Virus record (IMG/VR): IMGVR_UViG_3300048590_000292 | Span: 1-64,000 of that record | DNA from: a virus | Reading direction: 5' to 3' (one strand) | DNA: 64,000 nt | In this document: piece after piece, positions 7,688 to 15,374 of the stretch | Layout: each line of letters starts with the position of its first letter | Position numbering within the stretch: the stretch's first letter is position 1 | Made by a program: the position numbers and the translations under genes | Notes under the pieces: generated by a model | What the model saw: the letters and a program-made list of their open reading frames with translations, nothing else | What the model was told of the DNA's origin: nothing | Database searches by the model: none

Positions 7688-7837
7688 TAATTAAGATTAC
7701 CGTCATGTGGCAATGACGTATAGGATACAAGGACTAATTTAAAGGAGTGCCTCTAAACAGGTGCGGGTTCCGGGAAGTATCCCCCGGATTTGGCTATGCC
7801 ACTTTTCAGCCGCCCGTCCTGTTTAGGGGCATTTTTT
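7688..7837 (+). ncRNA. Structured small RNA of about 150 nt, unknown family
   Basis: No protein frame is convincing here, but folding is strong. Hairpin 1: CGTCAT (7701-7706) with ATGACG (7713-7718). A long outer stem of 14 bp joins 7748-7761 (TGCCTCTAAACAGG) to 7818-7831, with one G-U pair. Inside it are GCGG/CCGC (7763-7766 with 7810-7813), CCGGG/CCCGG (7770-7774 with 7783-7787) and TGGC/GCCA (7791-7794 with 7798-7801), making a branched fold. Six T follow the outer stem, so the same structure can serve as terminator. It may be a free small RNA or a leader that controls the next gene at 7848. Confidence 0.65.
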
Positions 7838-7847
7838 ATTGGTCAAA

Positions 7848-8159
7848 ATGAATACTTCACTTGACAAGTACCTGACAACAGAACCGGATAACGGGTATGA
7901 TTCTTGGTTTGAATCGGTATGCTTAGGATTAAGCAAGCCTGTTTGTGAGTGGGATGACGCGGCAAATAATGATCCGTGTTGCTCCGAAGAATTTACCAAA
8001 CTTTGCGAGTTGATGTTTAACGCCGGGACACATCACGCAGTAGCGGCGATGCTGGTAAATCAGTCGTTTAACTTCTTTGAAAAATGGATCCGGGTTAACG
8101 ATAATGCGCCGGGGTTTGATCCAAAGGATTATAGCGATATGCTGCAAATTCCCCGGTAG
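7848..8159 (+). CDS. Hypothetical protein
   Basis: 103 residues from ATG 7848, only about ten bases after the T-run of the structured RNA; an upstream TTG at 7839 is less likely. Acidic and mostly helical. No family is recognised. If the RNA upstream works as an attenuator, this gene is its target. Confidence 0.6.
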   Translation: MNTSLDKYLTTEPDNGYDSWFESVCLGLSKPVCEWDDAANNDPCCSEEFTKLCELMFNAGTHHAVAAMLVNQSFNFFEKWIRVNDNAPGFDPKDYSDMLQIPR

Positions 8160-8226
8160 TTCTTTTAATCCCCCCTCTTTATTGTCACCGCTCGCCCGAT
8201 GAGGACGGGCACAACGCCTGCTTACT
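8160..8226 (+). other. Short gap with hairpin before GIY-YIG gene
   Basis: GCCCG-ATGAGGA-CGGGC forms a small hairpin about 15 bases before the ATG at 8227. It resembles no known ribozyme core that I can confirm (the GAAA part of a hammerhead is missing). It may modulate translation. Confidence 0.3.
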
Positions 8227-8685
8227 ATGGAAAATAATCACCCTGTTTTTGACCCGGAACAAGTGCCGGACATTTCCCACATATTAAATTTGGCGATAGA
8301 GCCGCCAAATCCGAAATGCGGAATATATTTTCTGATTGACGGTAAAGAAATAGTGTACATAGGTCAGTCAGTTGATAGTAATATAAGAATCGCAAAGCAC
8401 ATAAGTGAAGGCGAAAAGATGTTTACCCATTACTATGTTTTTAATTGTAGGCCAGAATTACTGAATATGTATGAGGCGTTTTGCTTATGGAAGTTCCAGC
8501 CAAAATATAATATTCACTTGCCAATTCAGCCGTTTATAACAGTATTTGGGGCATACATAAAAAGGCGATCAATATCCATGAGGGGCAAGGGTATGGCGAT
8601 GATAGCAAAGGTTGGAAACTCAAAAAGGTATTGGTCTGAAAAAGAATTGGATCAATTATTTTCTAACACATCTAATCCTGCTTAG
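8227..8685 (+). CDS. GIY-YIG nuclease domain protein
   Basis: 152 residues. G32-I-Y34 and Y44-I-G46 define the GIY-YIG motif, followed by a helix with R (S-N-I-R-I-A-K-H) and a conserved E (Y-E-A-F-C) before a final P-K-Y-N. This is the compact catalytic domain of homing endonucleases, UvrC-type and restriction nucleases. No separate DNA-binding domain is visible beyond a basic C-terminal part. The gene is more AT-rich than its neighbours, which fits acquisition by transfer. It sits just before the replication gene. Confidence 0.75.
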   Translation: MENNHPVFDPEQVPDISHILNLAIEPPNPKCGIYFLIDGKEIVYIGQSVDSNIRIAKHISEGEKMFTHYYVFNCRPELLNMYEAFCLWKFQPKYNIHLPIQPFITVFGAYIKRRSISMRGKGMAMIAKVGNSKRYWSEKELDQLFSNTSNPA

Positions 8686-8687
8686 TC

Positions 8688-10103
8688 ATGGCCAACGAAT
8701 CAAAAAGTAAAAGTAACCGTGAACACGCTTTCGACTTTGAATTAGCCGAAATTGTAGGAATTGAAAAGGCGATTCTGCTAAAAAACTTCCATCACTGGAC
8801 ATCCGAAAACCAGCGGCGCAAAATAATATCGCAATTCAAAAACGGTATTTGGTGGACCGCCGAAAGCCTTACAAGCCTTGCAAAAAAGTACAAGTATATG
8901 AAGCGGGGGAACCTTAGCCGGTGGCTCCATCAACTTAGTGAGGAAAAATGGCTACTAATGCACGCAGGGGAAAATGGGAACAATTATTATGCACCAGGGC
9001 CGGTATTTTTGGCATGGGATACCGACCAAGATTGGCAAAAGGTGTTTCAAATTGAAACAGGTAATTGTTTCACAGTGAAACAGAGAAAACCAAAAAAGGT
9101 GTTTCAAAATGAAATAGATGCTGTTTCAAATCGAAACAATGGGGTATTTCAAATTGAGATGACAAATAATGATATTGAAAAGAATATTGAAATAAAAGAT
9201 GTTGAAATAATTACGCCGCAAGCGGCTTTCATCACTACCCACACACCAACAGAATTTGAAAATGTCCGAATCGTACAAGGCGAAACGTTCGACTTAGAAG
9301 AAAAATCCTTAGAACCAATCACCCCGGCGGCGCGCGAACTTTCCGAACTGGAAGCGCAAAGCGTAGACGAGGCCCGGCAGGTATTCGCGGCCATTGAAGG
9401 CAAAAAGGCCCGCACCACAAAGCCCGACACGCCCGACGTAACAGCCGAAACAATCGCCTACCTGAACGAAAAAGCCGGAACATCATTTAGGGCAACGTCG
9501 AAAGCAACTAAGGCCCAAATAAACGCCCGCGCAAAAGAGGGTTACACGGTTGAGGACTTCAAAGCGGTTATTGACTTCAAAACTGCCGAATGGGGAACAG
9601 ACGCGAAAATGATGCAATACCTATGCCCCGAAACACTTTTCCGGGCAAGCAAATTTGAGGGGTATTTGCAGGCAGCAAAACGGGCCGGAATGATCGGCGG
9701 ACAACCCGCCACCCGCTATTCCCTCGAAGATCGACCACAGGCAACAACGCCCGAACAAATGAAGGTCGAACTAAGCCGGTTTTACAACGCCCACAAAGAC
9801 GAATCCCTACTCGACCAGGTGCAACGCTTCGCCGAAACCAACTACACGCCGGAGCGCCTACGCTCCATCGTGATCGACTTTTGCGGGAACCAGGTCGCCA
9901 AGCGCCGCGAAGGGGAAACGTTCGGGCAACATCATGCCGCCCTGGGGTTGTGGTTGAAACGGCAAAAGCAATTCGATACCCACAACACCACTACGACACA
10001 GCACACCGCCGGGCCGCAGCCGCAAGCGCCGCTTAGATCGGCAGCGCCGGTTAACTACTCACAGCAAGGGCCGCAACTGCGGTCGGAGCAAAAAGCAGAA
10101 TGA
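8688..10103 (+). CDS. Replication initiator with Phg_2220_C-type domain
   Basis: 471 residues. The N-terminus (about 10-110) looks like a winged helix (WWTAESLTSLAKKY, then GNLSRWLHQL). A low-complexity linker at about 120-165 is encoded by an array of palindromic repeats. Around 250-330 is a domain of the conserved phage C-terminus type (IAYLNEKAGTSF, INARAKEGYTVEDF, ETLFRASKFEGYL), which is typical of phage replication proteins. The C-terminal tail is Gln/Pro-rich. It very likely binds the repeats in its own gene and loads the helicase encoded at 12535. The layout copies that of lambda gene O. Confidence 0.8.
   Translation: MANESKSKSNREHAFDFELAEIVGIEKAILLKNFHHWTSENQRRKIISQFKNGIWWTAESLTSLAKKYKYMKRGNLSRWLHQLSEEKWLLMHAGENGNNYYAPGPVFLAWDTDQDWQKVFQIETGNCFTVKQRKPKKVFQNEIDAVSNRNNGVFQIEMTNNDIEKNIEIKDVEIITPQAAFITTHTPTEFENVRIVQGETFDLEEKSLEPITPAARELSELEAQSVDEARQVFAAIEGKKARTTKPDTPDVTAETIAYLNEKAGTSFRATSKATKAQINARAKEGYTVEDFKAVIDFKTAEWGTDAKMMQYLCPETLFRASKFEGYLQAAKRAGMIGGQPATRYSLEDRPQATTPEQMKVELSRFYNAHKDESLLDQVQRFAETNYTPERLRSIVIDFCGNQVAKRREGETFGQHHAALGLWLKRQKQFDTHNTTTTQHTAGPQPQAPLRSAAPVNYSQQGPQLRSEQKAE
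9043..9161. repeat. Five palindromic iterons, candidate replication origin
   Basis: Five 17-bp palindromes of the form TGTTTCAnnnTGAAACA at 9043-9059 (TGTTTCAAATTGAAACA), 9066-9082, 9100-9116, 9122-9138 and a degenerate one at 9145-9161. The centres are 23, 34, 22 and 23 bp apart, roughly two or three helical turns, so all sites face nearly the same side. An AT-rich stretch (about 9160-9215) follows and could be the unwinding element. The codons force an odd repeated V-F-Q-I-E / V-S-N-R-N peptide in the host gene. Confidence 0.75.
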
Positions 10104-10104
10104 A

Positions 10105-10368
10105 ATGAGCGCACACAATCACGACGAAGAAATCCAAAAGCAATTTTGGAAACCAAAGGCCGCACAAGTGTCCGTTGACAAAGGCCCGGATCACGATTTA
10201 ATGATACTTGAACGCATCGAAGATTTTACAATTAATGACGATTCCTTTATCCGGCACGTTTTGAACAAAATCGAAGATGACGACAAGGCCGCTAAAATGT
10301 TGCTCAACTTTATGAACGGCAAAATCGGGCAGGCAATCTTTGGTTACGAATCAAAATATGGGAAATGA
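10105..10368 (+). CDS. Hypothetical acidic protein
   Basis: 87 residues, one base after the initiator gene. Acidic and helical (IEDFTINDDSF, LNKIEDDDKAAKML). Position between initiator and helicase suggests a replication accessory role such as a helicase loader, but no motif proves it. Confidence 0.55.
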   Translation: MSAHNHDEEIQKQFWKPKAAQVSVDKGPDHDLMILERIEDFTINDDSFIRHVLNKIEDDDKAAKMLLNFMNGKIGQAIFGYESKYGK

Positions 10369-10664
10369 CCGCATCCCTCGACATAACAACCACCCGCCAA
10401 AAAATGAAAAGAAAAAAGGTAGTGCTCAAGTGGAATAAAAAAGAAAAAGAATTTAATTCAAGATACCCCGAATGGAATGGCGGCGGCGCAAGGGCGGTAA
10501 GCAATGCTTTTTTAGGGATGATAACTTCATTTGAGAAAGAAATGGCCTCTGATTGGGAGGGGAAGCCAACAGGTTTTACAAATTTCAGAGACTACCTTTC
10601 TGGCGCTGGCTTTGACCCTGATACATTTACAATTTTGGTATTTGAAAAAAAGAATCATGACTGA
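10365..10664 (+). CDS. Hypothetical protein, N-terminus duplicated in next gene
   Basis: 99 residues in an ATGA overlap with the previous gene. The first ten residues (MTASLDITTT) almost repeat those of the following gene (MTDSLDITTA), and the DNA is identical over CCTCGACATAACAACC. The rest is basic then globular and matches nothing I know. Confidence 0.55.
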   Translation: MTASLDITTTRQKMKRKKVVLKWNKKEKEFNSRYPEWNGGGARAVSNAFLGMITSFEKEMASDWEGKPTGFTNFRDYLSGAGFDPDTFTILVFEKKNHD

Positions 10665-11355
10665 TTCCCTCGACATAACAACCGCCCGCCTTTCGACTAT
10701 CCACCGGAGATACGGCACAATCACAGACATTAGCCTGTTAGCGCGTCTGTCGGTTGAGGAGTTGTATGACGGGCCAATGTTGCTACCAGACGACGTTGCC
10801 CGCCTGAAATGGGGATTGGATAACGCCGCATGGGAAAAGTGGGAGGGCATTGTATTTGCGCGCGACGGTCGAAAGGTATTGGCATTTGCCCGGCAGTACG
10901 CCGATGCGTACAATCACGCATGTAGCGAAGTTATACGCCGGGGTAACGAGATCGGGTTTAACCTTTACGTTCGATATGCGCTACGGTGGATCATTACAGC
11001 CGATCAGGCGACAGCAAAACAGAAACTCTACGAACTGGCAATTTCAGAGCCGGACGAGCAAGGGTGGGAATACCTGAAAAAGTGGGGAGTTGCCAAAATG
11101 ATCCGAAACATGGAGCCAAACCAGAATGAAGAAAAAGAATCTATCCGCGAAATGGCGAAGGTCTTTATCGAAGCCCGCGACAATCCGCAACCACATTTGG
11201 AGCGGTTATGGCTGGAAATGTTTGAGTGCAAGGGCATTGACGGCGCAAAAGCATGGATGAAGGAATTTTGGACGCCTGCCAGCACTGAAGCAAAACAGGC
11301 GATCAACGCCGCGTATTTGTCGGCAAAAATGAAATTCACCGTTAAAACGAAATGA
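10657..11355 (+). CDS. Hypothetical protein, 232 aa
   Basis: The ATG at 10657 is chosen because its N-terminus matches that of the preceding gene; the extension to 10531 is inside that gene. Mostly helical, Trp- and Arg-rich, ending in K-F-T-V-K-T-K. The DNA of this last stretch recurs, degenerate, at 11934-11953, which suggests a past duplication. Function unknown; a DNA-binding or loader role is possible from context. Confidence 0.6.
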   Translation: MTDSLDITTARLSTIHRRYGTITDISLLARLSVEELYDGPMLLPDDVARLKWGLDNAAWEKWEGIVFARDGRKVLAFARQYADAYNHACSEVIRRGNEIGFNLYVRYALRWIITADQATAKQKLYELAISEPDEQGWEYLKKWGVAKMIRNMEPNQNEEKESIREMAKVFIEARDNPQPHLERLWLEMFECKGIDGAKAWMKEFWTPASTEAKQAINAAYLSAKMKFTVKTK

Positions 11356-11356
11356 A

Positions 11357-11626
11357 ATGTCAATAATCAGAATAACACCGCGAACCGCAAAAAAACAGCA
11401 TGAGTGTAATGCATGCCTGTTTCTGTTTGAATCCGATTACAGAAACCTTGGCGCAACAATTTCAGAATACCGGCAAATTTTGGTGGCAAAACAATCCCGT
11501 GGAAAGATTATGCCTGGCGAACGGTATGAGGAGGTTTTTGTTGCGGATAGCGGGGCTGTCGGCACATTCCGGCAAAAACCAGAAATTGACGCAATTTGTA
11601 GAAAATACGATCTTTATTTTGAATAA
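11357..11626 (+). CDS. Hypothetical protein with CxxC
   Basis: 89 residues, one base after the previous stop. A C-N-A-C motif near residue 20 and another Cys near 81 could bind a metal. Leader is A-rich (ACGAAATGAA). No family recognised. Confidence 0.5.
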   Translation: MSIIRITPRTAKKQHECNACLFLFESDYRNLGATISEYRQILVAKQSRGKIMPGERYEEVFVADSGAVGTFRQKPEIDAICRKYDLYFE

Positions 11627-11639
11627 AAAACGAAACGAC

Positions 11640-11849
11640 ATGCAAGATTCAAAGTACATCATCATTTGCGTCAACACGGCGCACCCGTCCGGGGAACTGA
11701 AATACTTTTTGGCAACCGACGAGGACGATAATACGCTTATTTTCGATAACAGGCAGGCCGCAACCGATTGGGTATTGGAGGCCGAAAACGTAGACTTACC
11801 TTTTGCCTATTCCATTTTGGATACAGGCGATTTGGATTTTTCTTTGTAA
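11640..11849 (+). CDS. Small hypothetical protein
   Basis: 69 residues from ATG 11640, preceded by the A-rich leader AAACGAAACGAC that recurs before other starts in this operon. The longer frame from 11400 overlaps the previous gene and is not used. Alternating beta strands (YIIICVNTA, LIFDN) and an acidic C-terminus. Unknown. Confidence 0.55.
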   Translation: MQDSKYIIICVNTAHPSGELKYFLATDEDDNTLIFDNRQAATDWVLEAENVDLPFAYSILDTGDLDFSL

Positions 11850-11866
11850 CTTTTAAACAAGAAGAT

Positions 11867-11932
11867 ATGCAAGAGTTCTTTTTTACATGCGGGCAATCAC
11901 ACGTCCACCAATTATGTGGCGGCAAAAAGTAA
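11867..11932 (+). pseudogene. Truncated small gene remnant (21 codons)
   Basis: ATG 11867 to TAA 11932 encodes MQEFFFTCGQSHVHQLCGGKK. The beginning resembles the start of a small phage protein type with a CGQ-HVH motif, but it stops early. Directly after it, bases 11934-11953 repeat the degenerate 3' end of the 10657-11355 gene (K-F-T-V-E-T-K-stop), so this looks like a recombination scar. Confidence 0.35.
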
Positions 11933-11958
11933 GTTCACCGTTGAAACAAAATAGCAAA

Positions 11959-12222
11959 ATGCAAGAAGGTTGGGTAGAATTTGTCCGCATCCCATGTAAG
12001 GAGGGATTTATAGACGTTTGGTATGGCGATTGCGCCAAAAACCCAAACGATCCTGAAAAGCGCCGGGTTAACCTGAATGCTTTTGCAAGATATTTCCGGC
12101 TAAATGGTAGCGGGGAATGGCGGCGAGATTATTCTTTCAATACCACATTTTACCAGGATATTAGAGATTTTAGGGGCGAATTTACGGCGCTCGAATTATG
12201 GGATTTTAACCGACTTTTTTAA
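11959..12222 (+). CDS. Hypothetical protein
   Basis: 87 residues from ATG 11959; the extension to 11887 runs through the remnant described above. Rich in aromatic residues (WVEF, VWYGD, YFRLNG) with mixed charge. No family recognised. Confidence 0.5.
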   Translation: MQEGWVEFVRIPCKEGFIDVWYGDCAKNPNDPEKRRVNLNAFARYFRLNGSGEWRRDYSFNTTFYQDIRDFRGEFTALELWDFNRLF

Positions 12223-12239
12223 TATAAAAACGAAACGAT

Positions 12240-12533
12240 ATGCCAATCACATTCAAACACGCTGAAGTATTAGGGCACTCGCTTGGAATAAATGTTTATC
12301 ACGCCAAACATTCAACGAAAAAGAAAGACAAAAAACTTCCTGCAAAATTCTACCGAAACAGATTTTGCGCTGGATCGGATCACGATGATATGCCAACGTT
12401 GCTTGAACTTGAAAAACTGGGATATATGTCGCGTGGATCATCTTTCAATAGCGGTTCTCAAATAGTGTGGTTTGTTACCGACGTAGGCAAAGAGATATTT
12501 ATTGAGTGTTTTGAATCCGTAATTTCTGCCTAA
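12240..12533 (+). CDS. Hypothetical protein
   Basis: 97 residues. Leader AAAACGAAACGAT precedes the ATG. The middle is basic (KKKDKKLP), the rest suggests a small winged-helix-like fold (LLELEKLGYMSRGS). Placed directly before the helicase gene. Function unknown. Confidence 0.5.
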   Translation: MPITFKHAEVLGHSLGINVYHAKHSTKKKDKKLPAKFYRNRFCAGSDHDDMPTLLELEKLGYMSRGSSFNSGSQIVWFVTDVGKEIFIECFESVISA

Positions 12534-12534
12534 C

Positions 12535-14556
12535 ATGGAACACGCACCAACCTACCACACCCGTAACGGCAACGGCCAAATTAAGCCGGAAATAAAACAC
12601 GCCCGATTGGGCGCGCCAAACACGATATGGAAGTACACCGACGAACGCGGCAACATCATCGGTTATGTGTGCCGTTTCGATACGAAAGACGGCAAAGAGG
12701 TTTTGCCATACAGCCTAAAAAATGGCGTTTGGTCATGGTCTGGATTCGACACGCCGCGCAAACTGTATAACCTAAGGGAACTAACTATTGCGCCCGACAT
12801 CCCCGTTTTGATTGTTGAGGGCGAAAAAGCCGCCGACGCCGGGGCAATTCTTTTCCCGGATATGGTTTGCGTGACATGGGTAGGCGGTTCTAATGGATAC
12901 GCACAGGCAGATTTTACGCCTCTTATGGGCCGGGTGGTTTATATCAGCCCGGACAATGACGATCCGGGCCGAAAGTGCGCGGGCGAGATTGCCGAACTAT
13001 TGCAAGGCGTAGCCGCCGAAATCCACATCGTTAGCCCCCCGAAAGGAGCGCCCGAAAAGTGGGACATAGCGGACGCCTTATGGAGCGAATCACAGGCAAG
13101 CCAATGGCTACGCACGCACGCAAAAAACCTTGCCCCGTCAAAGCCGAAGATCAATAATGTTTTTAGCGCCGGGGCCGAAATTGAAGTACAGTACCGCACG
13201 GCTGCCGAGGTACTGTTTGCTGCAATACTGCGGGAGCCGCACATCTTCGCCGCTGTTGCGCACAAAATACATCCGGCCTGGTGGAAACAGACGCGCTACG
13301 ATAAAGCGGCCTGTGCGGTCTTTGAGCAATTCAGGCATCGCATTAATTACAGCCCGACAACGATTTGCAAGGCCGGCGGCGATGTTACGGACAAGGACAT
13401 CTACCTGATAATGCAAAAGCACGCGGATACCGACCTTGAGGCCGCTATTGCGTTTTTCCTGCCTATTTACCGGCAATGGGTAGAGTTCCGGGCCGCACAA
13501 TTCGCACAGCATGGTATTTCCCAAAACTGGGAAGCGGAACAAATACGGCGGGCGGCGGATGAATTTAGGAGGGATAGTTATGCGTACATAACACAGGCGG
13601 AAAACGGAAATGATAAGTTAATTGAATGGGTAAAAACAAAACTAAGCGGTAATGAGATTGACTACAAGTGTAAGCCGTCTTTGCGAACATTGATTTGGAG
13701 CGGGCAAAAACGGGCATACGAACCAGGGGAGTTTATTTTGGTAATGGCCCGGCCTGGAATGGGGAAAACTCACTTTATTTTGGATGAGTTGGATAACTTT
13801 TCGCGCAACGGTGCAAGGGGGGTATTCATTTCGATGGATATGAGCAAATTACAGGTGCAAAAACGAATGATCGGCAAATTGACCGGCATTAACCCGGCGG
13901 CAACTTGGGTAGGATTGTCGGATTCGGAAATTTTGGCAATTCAGCAAACCACTGAATACATCGACAATTGGCCGGTTGTTATCGTTGACGACACAGTTGG
14001 TTTGAGCGAGATCATATCAATGATTCACGCCGAAAACTACAAAAGCCCGATTGACTACATTTGCGTAGACTACATTCAACAGATCAAAACAGGGGAAAAG
14101 CGCATATCTGAGGAGAAAGAGGTCGGCGACGTATCCGGGGCATTGAAACACCTGTGTAAAGTTTTGGGTATTCCGATTATAGCCGCTTGCCAACTAAGTC
14201 GGGCTGTTGAATCGCGGGGAGGCTCAAAGCGCCCTCAATTGTCAGACCTTAGGGGCAGCGGAAAGCTAGAGCAGGACGCAACCGTAGTTATAGCGCCATA
14301 CCGGGCAGAGTATTACAATATTTTGGAGGATGAAAACGGAAACTCATTAAAAGGCCGGGGGGAAATAATCTTCCTGAAAAACCAAAATGACGGGTTATTT
14401 CAGCCTAAAATTGTTGGATTCGACGGCATAAAAGGCTGGTATGATATTGAGCAAGACCCGTATGAATACCACGACCAAGGCACAACGCTACCCGCTTTTC
14501 CGGTAACGGACTTTTCGGCGGCAAGGCCGAAATTGGAGGATAAAATACCGTTTTAG
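12535..14556 (+). CDS. TOPRIM-DnaB replicative helicase (primase-helicase-like)
   Basis: 673 residues. A TOPRIM domain is marked by V-E-G-E-K-A-A-D at about 94-101 and the acidic D-N-D-D-P-G near 143. A DnaB-N-like helical region follows (about 220-360). The RecA-type motor has Walker A A-R-P-G-M-G-K-T at about 404, Walker B D-Y-I-C-V-D-Y near 506, the A-C-Q-L-S-R-A motif and the L-S-D-L-R-G-S-G motif typical of DnaB. The primase zinc finger and catalytic N-domain are missing, so it may be helicase only, with the TOPRIM as a relic or partner site. It should unwind DNA at the candidate origin. Confidence 0.9.
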   Translation: MEHAPTYHTRNGNGQIKPEIKHARLGAPNTIWKYTDERGNIIGYVCRFDTKDGKEVLPYSLKNGVWSWSGFDTPRKLYNLRELTIAPDIPVLIVEGEKAADAGAILFPDMVCVTWVGGSNGYAQADFTPLMGRVVYISPDNDDPGRKCAGEIAELLQGVAAEIHIVSPPKGAPEKWDIADALWSESQASQWLRTHAKNLAPSKPKINNVFSAGAEIEVQYRTAAEVLFAAILREPHIFAAVAHKIHPAWWKQTRYDKAACAVFEQFRHRINYSPTTICKAGGDVTDKDIYLIMQKHADTDLEAAIAFFLPIYRQWVEFRAAQFAQHGISQNWEAEQIRRAADEFRRDSYAYITQAENGNDKLIEWVKTKLSGNEIDYKCKPSLRTLIWSGQKRAYEPGEFILVMARPGMGKTHFILDELDNFSRNGARGVFISMDMSKLQVQKRMIGKLTGINPAATWVGLSDSEILAIQQTTEYIDNWPVVIVDDTVGLSEIISMIHAENYKSPIDYICVDYIQQIKTGEKRISEEKEVGDVSGALKHLCKVLGIPIIAACQLSRAVESRGGSKRPQLSDLRGSGKLEQDATVVIAPYRAEYYNILEDENGNSLKGRGEIIFLKNQNDGLFQPKIVGFDGIKGWYDIEQDPYEYHDQGTTLPAFPVTDFSAARPKLEDKIPF

Positions 14557-14557
14557 C

Positions 14558-14758
14558 ATGAAAGATTTTAAGCAAACAATCGACAACGACGTAATTCCGG
14601 TAATAAAACGGATGATTATGCAGGAAGAAATACACCTGTCAAGGTTGAAAAAAATGAGGCAAACGCCAATGGTTGCCGAATTTATTGAAAATTCAGAATC
14701 GGAATTAAGGCGATTGAATACAATGCTAAGGCGGTATGAGACTTATTGTTTAAACTAA
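14558..14758 (+). CDS. Small coiled-coil protein
   Basis: 66 residues, one base after the helicase gene. Almost entirely helical with heptad-like Leu/Ile/Met spacing (IKRMIMQEEIHLSRLKKM). Unknown role. Confidence 0.5.
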   Translation: MKDFKQTIDNDVIPVIKRMIMQEEIHLSRLKKMRQTPMVAEFIENSESELRRLNTMLRRYETYCLN

Positions 14759-14764
14759 AAACTC

Positions 14765-14953
14765 ATGGCAGGATTAGCAAGAATTTGCAAAATATACGGC
14801 AGTATGGAAGTATCCGGCCCGGACGGCAAAAAAGTGACATGGCTATGGGATTATGCAAACGACAAGCCGCGCCTGAAAACAGAAATGACTAAGGATGAAA
14901 TTGCCGCAAGCGAACGGGCGAAGTGGGAGCAGTTGGCAGGCCTTAAAAAATAA
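14765..14953 (+). CDS. Small hypothetical protein
   Basis: 62 residues, 6 bp after the previous stop. A short beta-rich start (ICKIYGSMEVSG, KVTWLWDY) and a charged C-terminal helix. Unknown. It is the last gene before a promoter and a new transcription unit. Confidence 0.5.
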   Translation: MAGLARICKIYGSMEVSGPDGKKVTWLWDYANDKPRLKTEMTKDEIAASERAKWEQLAGLKK

Positions 14954-14978
14954 TCCGTACAACTTTCCGAAAAGGTAG

Positions 14979-14986
14979 TACATTTG
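14979..14986 (+). promoter_or_regulatory. Promoter -7 box (TACATTTG)
   Basis: TACATTTG fits the Bacteroidota -7 element; a good -33 TTG at the usual distance is not seen. It overlaps the alternative TTG start at 14984, so ATG 15002 is taken as start. Confidence 0.5.
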
Positions 14987-15001
14987 TCAAAATTTAAGAC
15001 A

Positions 15002-15253
15002 ATGGCAGAACAAACGGAAAGGAAAGAACCACAGAGCCGGGTATGTGTACCCCTTTCGATAAGGCAATGGATCGAAGGGGCCAACAAGTTTAACAAGGCA
15101 AACGGGAAGCGTTTGTTTTCGATTCAGCGTGTTATTCAGGTCATAGTTGACGCGGCGGGGGAAAACCCGGCGGCATTTCTGGCAAACGTAGATGAGGCCC
15201 GACTAACCGACACGCGCCACAATTCAGGTAGGAAGACAAAGCAAAAAGATTAG
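15002..15253 (+). CDS. Small basic protein, possible regulator
   Basis: 83 residues from ATG 15002. Contains an R-V-C-V-P-L-S-I-R-Q-W start and a helical core (SIQRVIQVIVDAA), like ribbon-helix-helix or CopG-type proteins, and a basic tail. A one-gene unit between a promoter and a terminator. DNA binding is a reasonable guess only. Confidence 0.55.
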   Translation: MAEQTERKEPQSRVCVPLSIRQWIEGANKFNKANGKRLFSIQRVIQVIVDAAGENPAAFLANVDEARLTDTRHNSGRKTKQKD

Positions 15254-15277
15254 GTAATTGGTGTATATTTTGAGGTT

Positions 15278-15309
15278 CCGCACTTTGGAAACAGGGTGCG
15301 GATTTTTTT
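15278..15309 (+). terminator. Rho-independent terminator
   Basis: CCGCAC (15278-15283) pairs with GTGCGG (15296-15301), followed by a T-rich run. Separates the small basic protein gene from the helicase-methylase gene and rules out the long N-terminal extension of the latter. Confidence 0.75.
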
Positions 15310-15320
15310 ATTTAAAAATG

Positions 15321-15352
15321 TTTGTACAATTAAATAAATGTACGGATATTTG
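15321..15352 (+). promoter_or_regulatory. Promoter (TTTG-N20-GATATTTG)
   Basis: TTTG at 15321-15324 and GATATTTG at 15345-15352, 20 bp apart; the -7 box has one mismatch. It shares TTTGTAC with the promoters at 585 and 7653. It drives the gene at 15375. Confidence 0.65.
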
Positions 15353-15374
15353 CAGGACAAAATTTTACACCACC

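Noticed and set aside
8190-8215. Hammerhead-like CCGATGAGGACGG
   Set aside because: It has the GATGAG part but no GAAA core or flanking stems; only a plain hairpin is supported.
15258-15374. 39-residue N-terminal extension of the helicase-methylase
   Set aside because: It runs through a terminator and a promoter and adds no recognisable domain.
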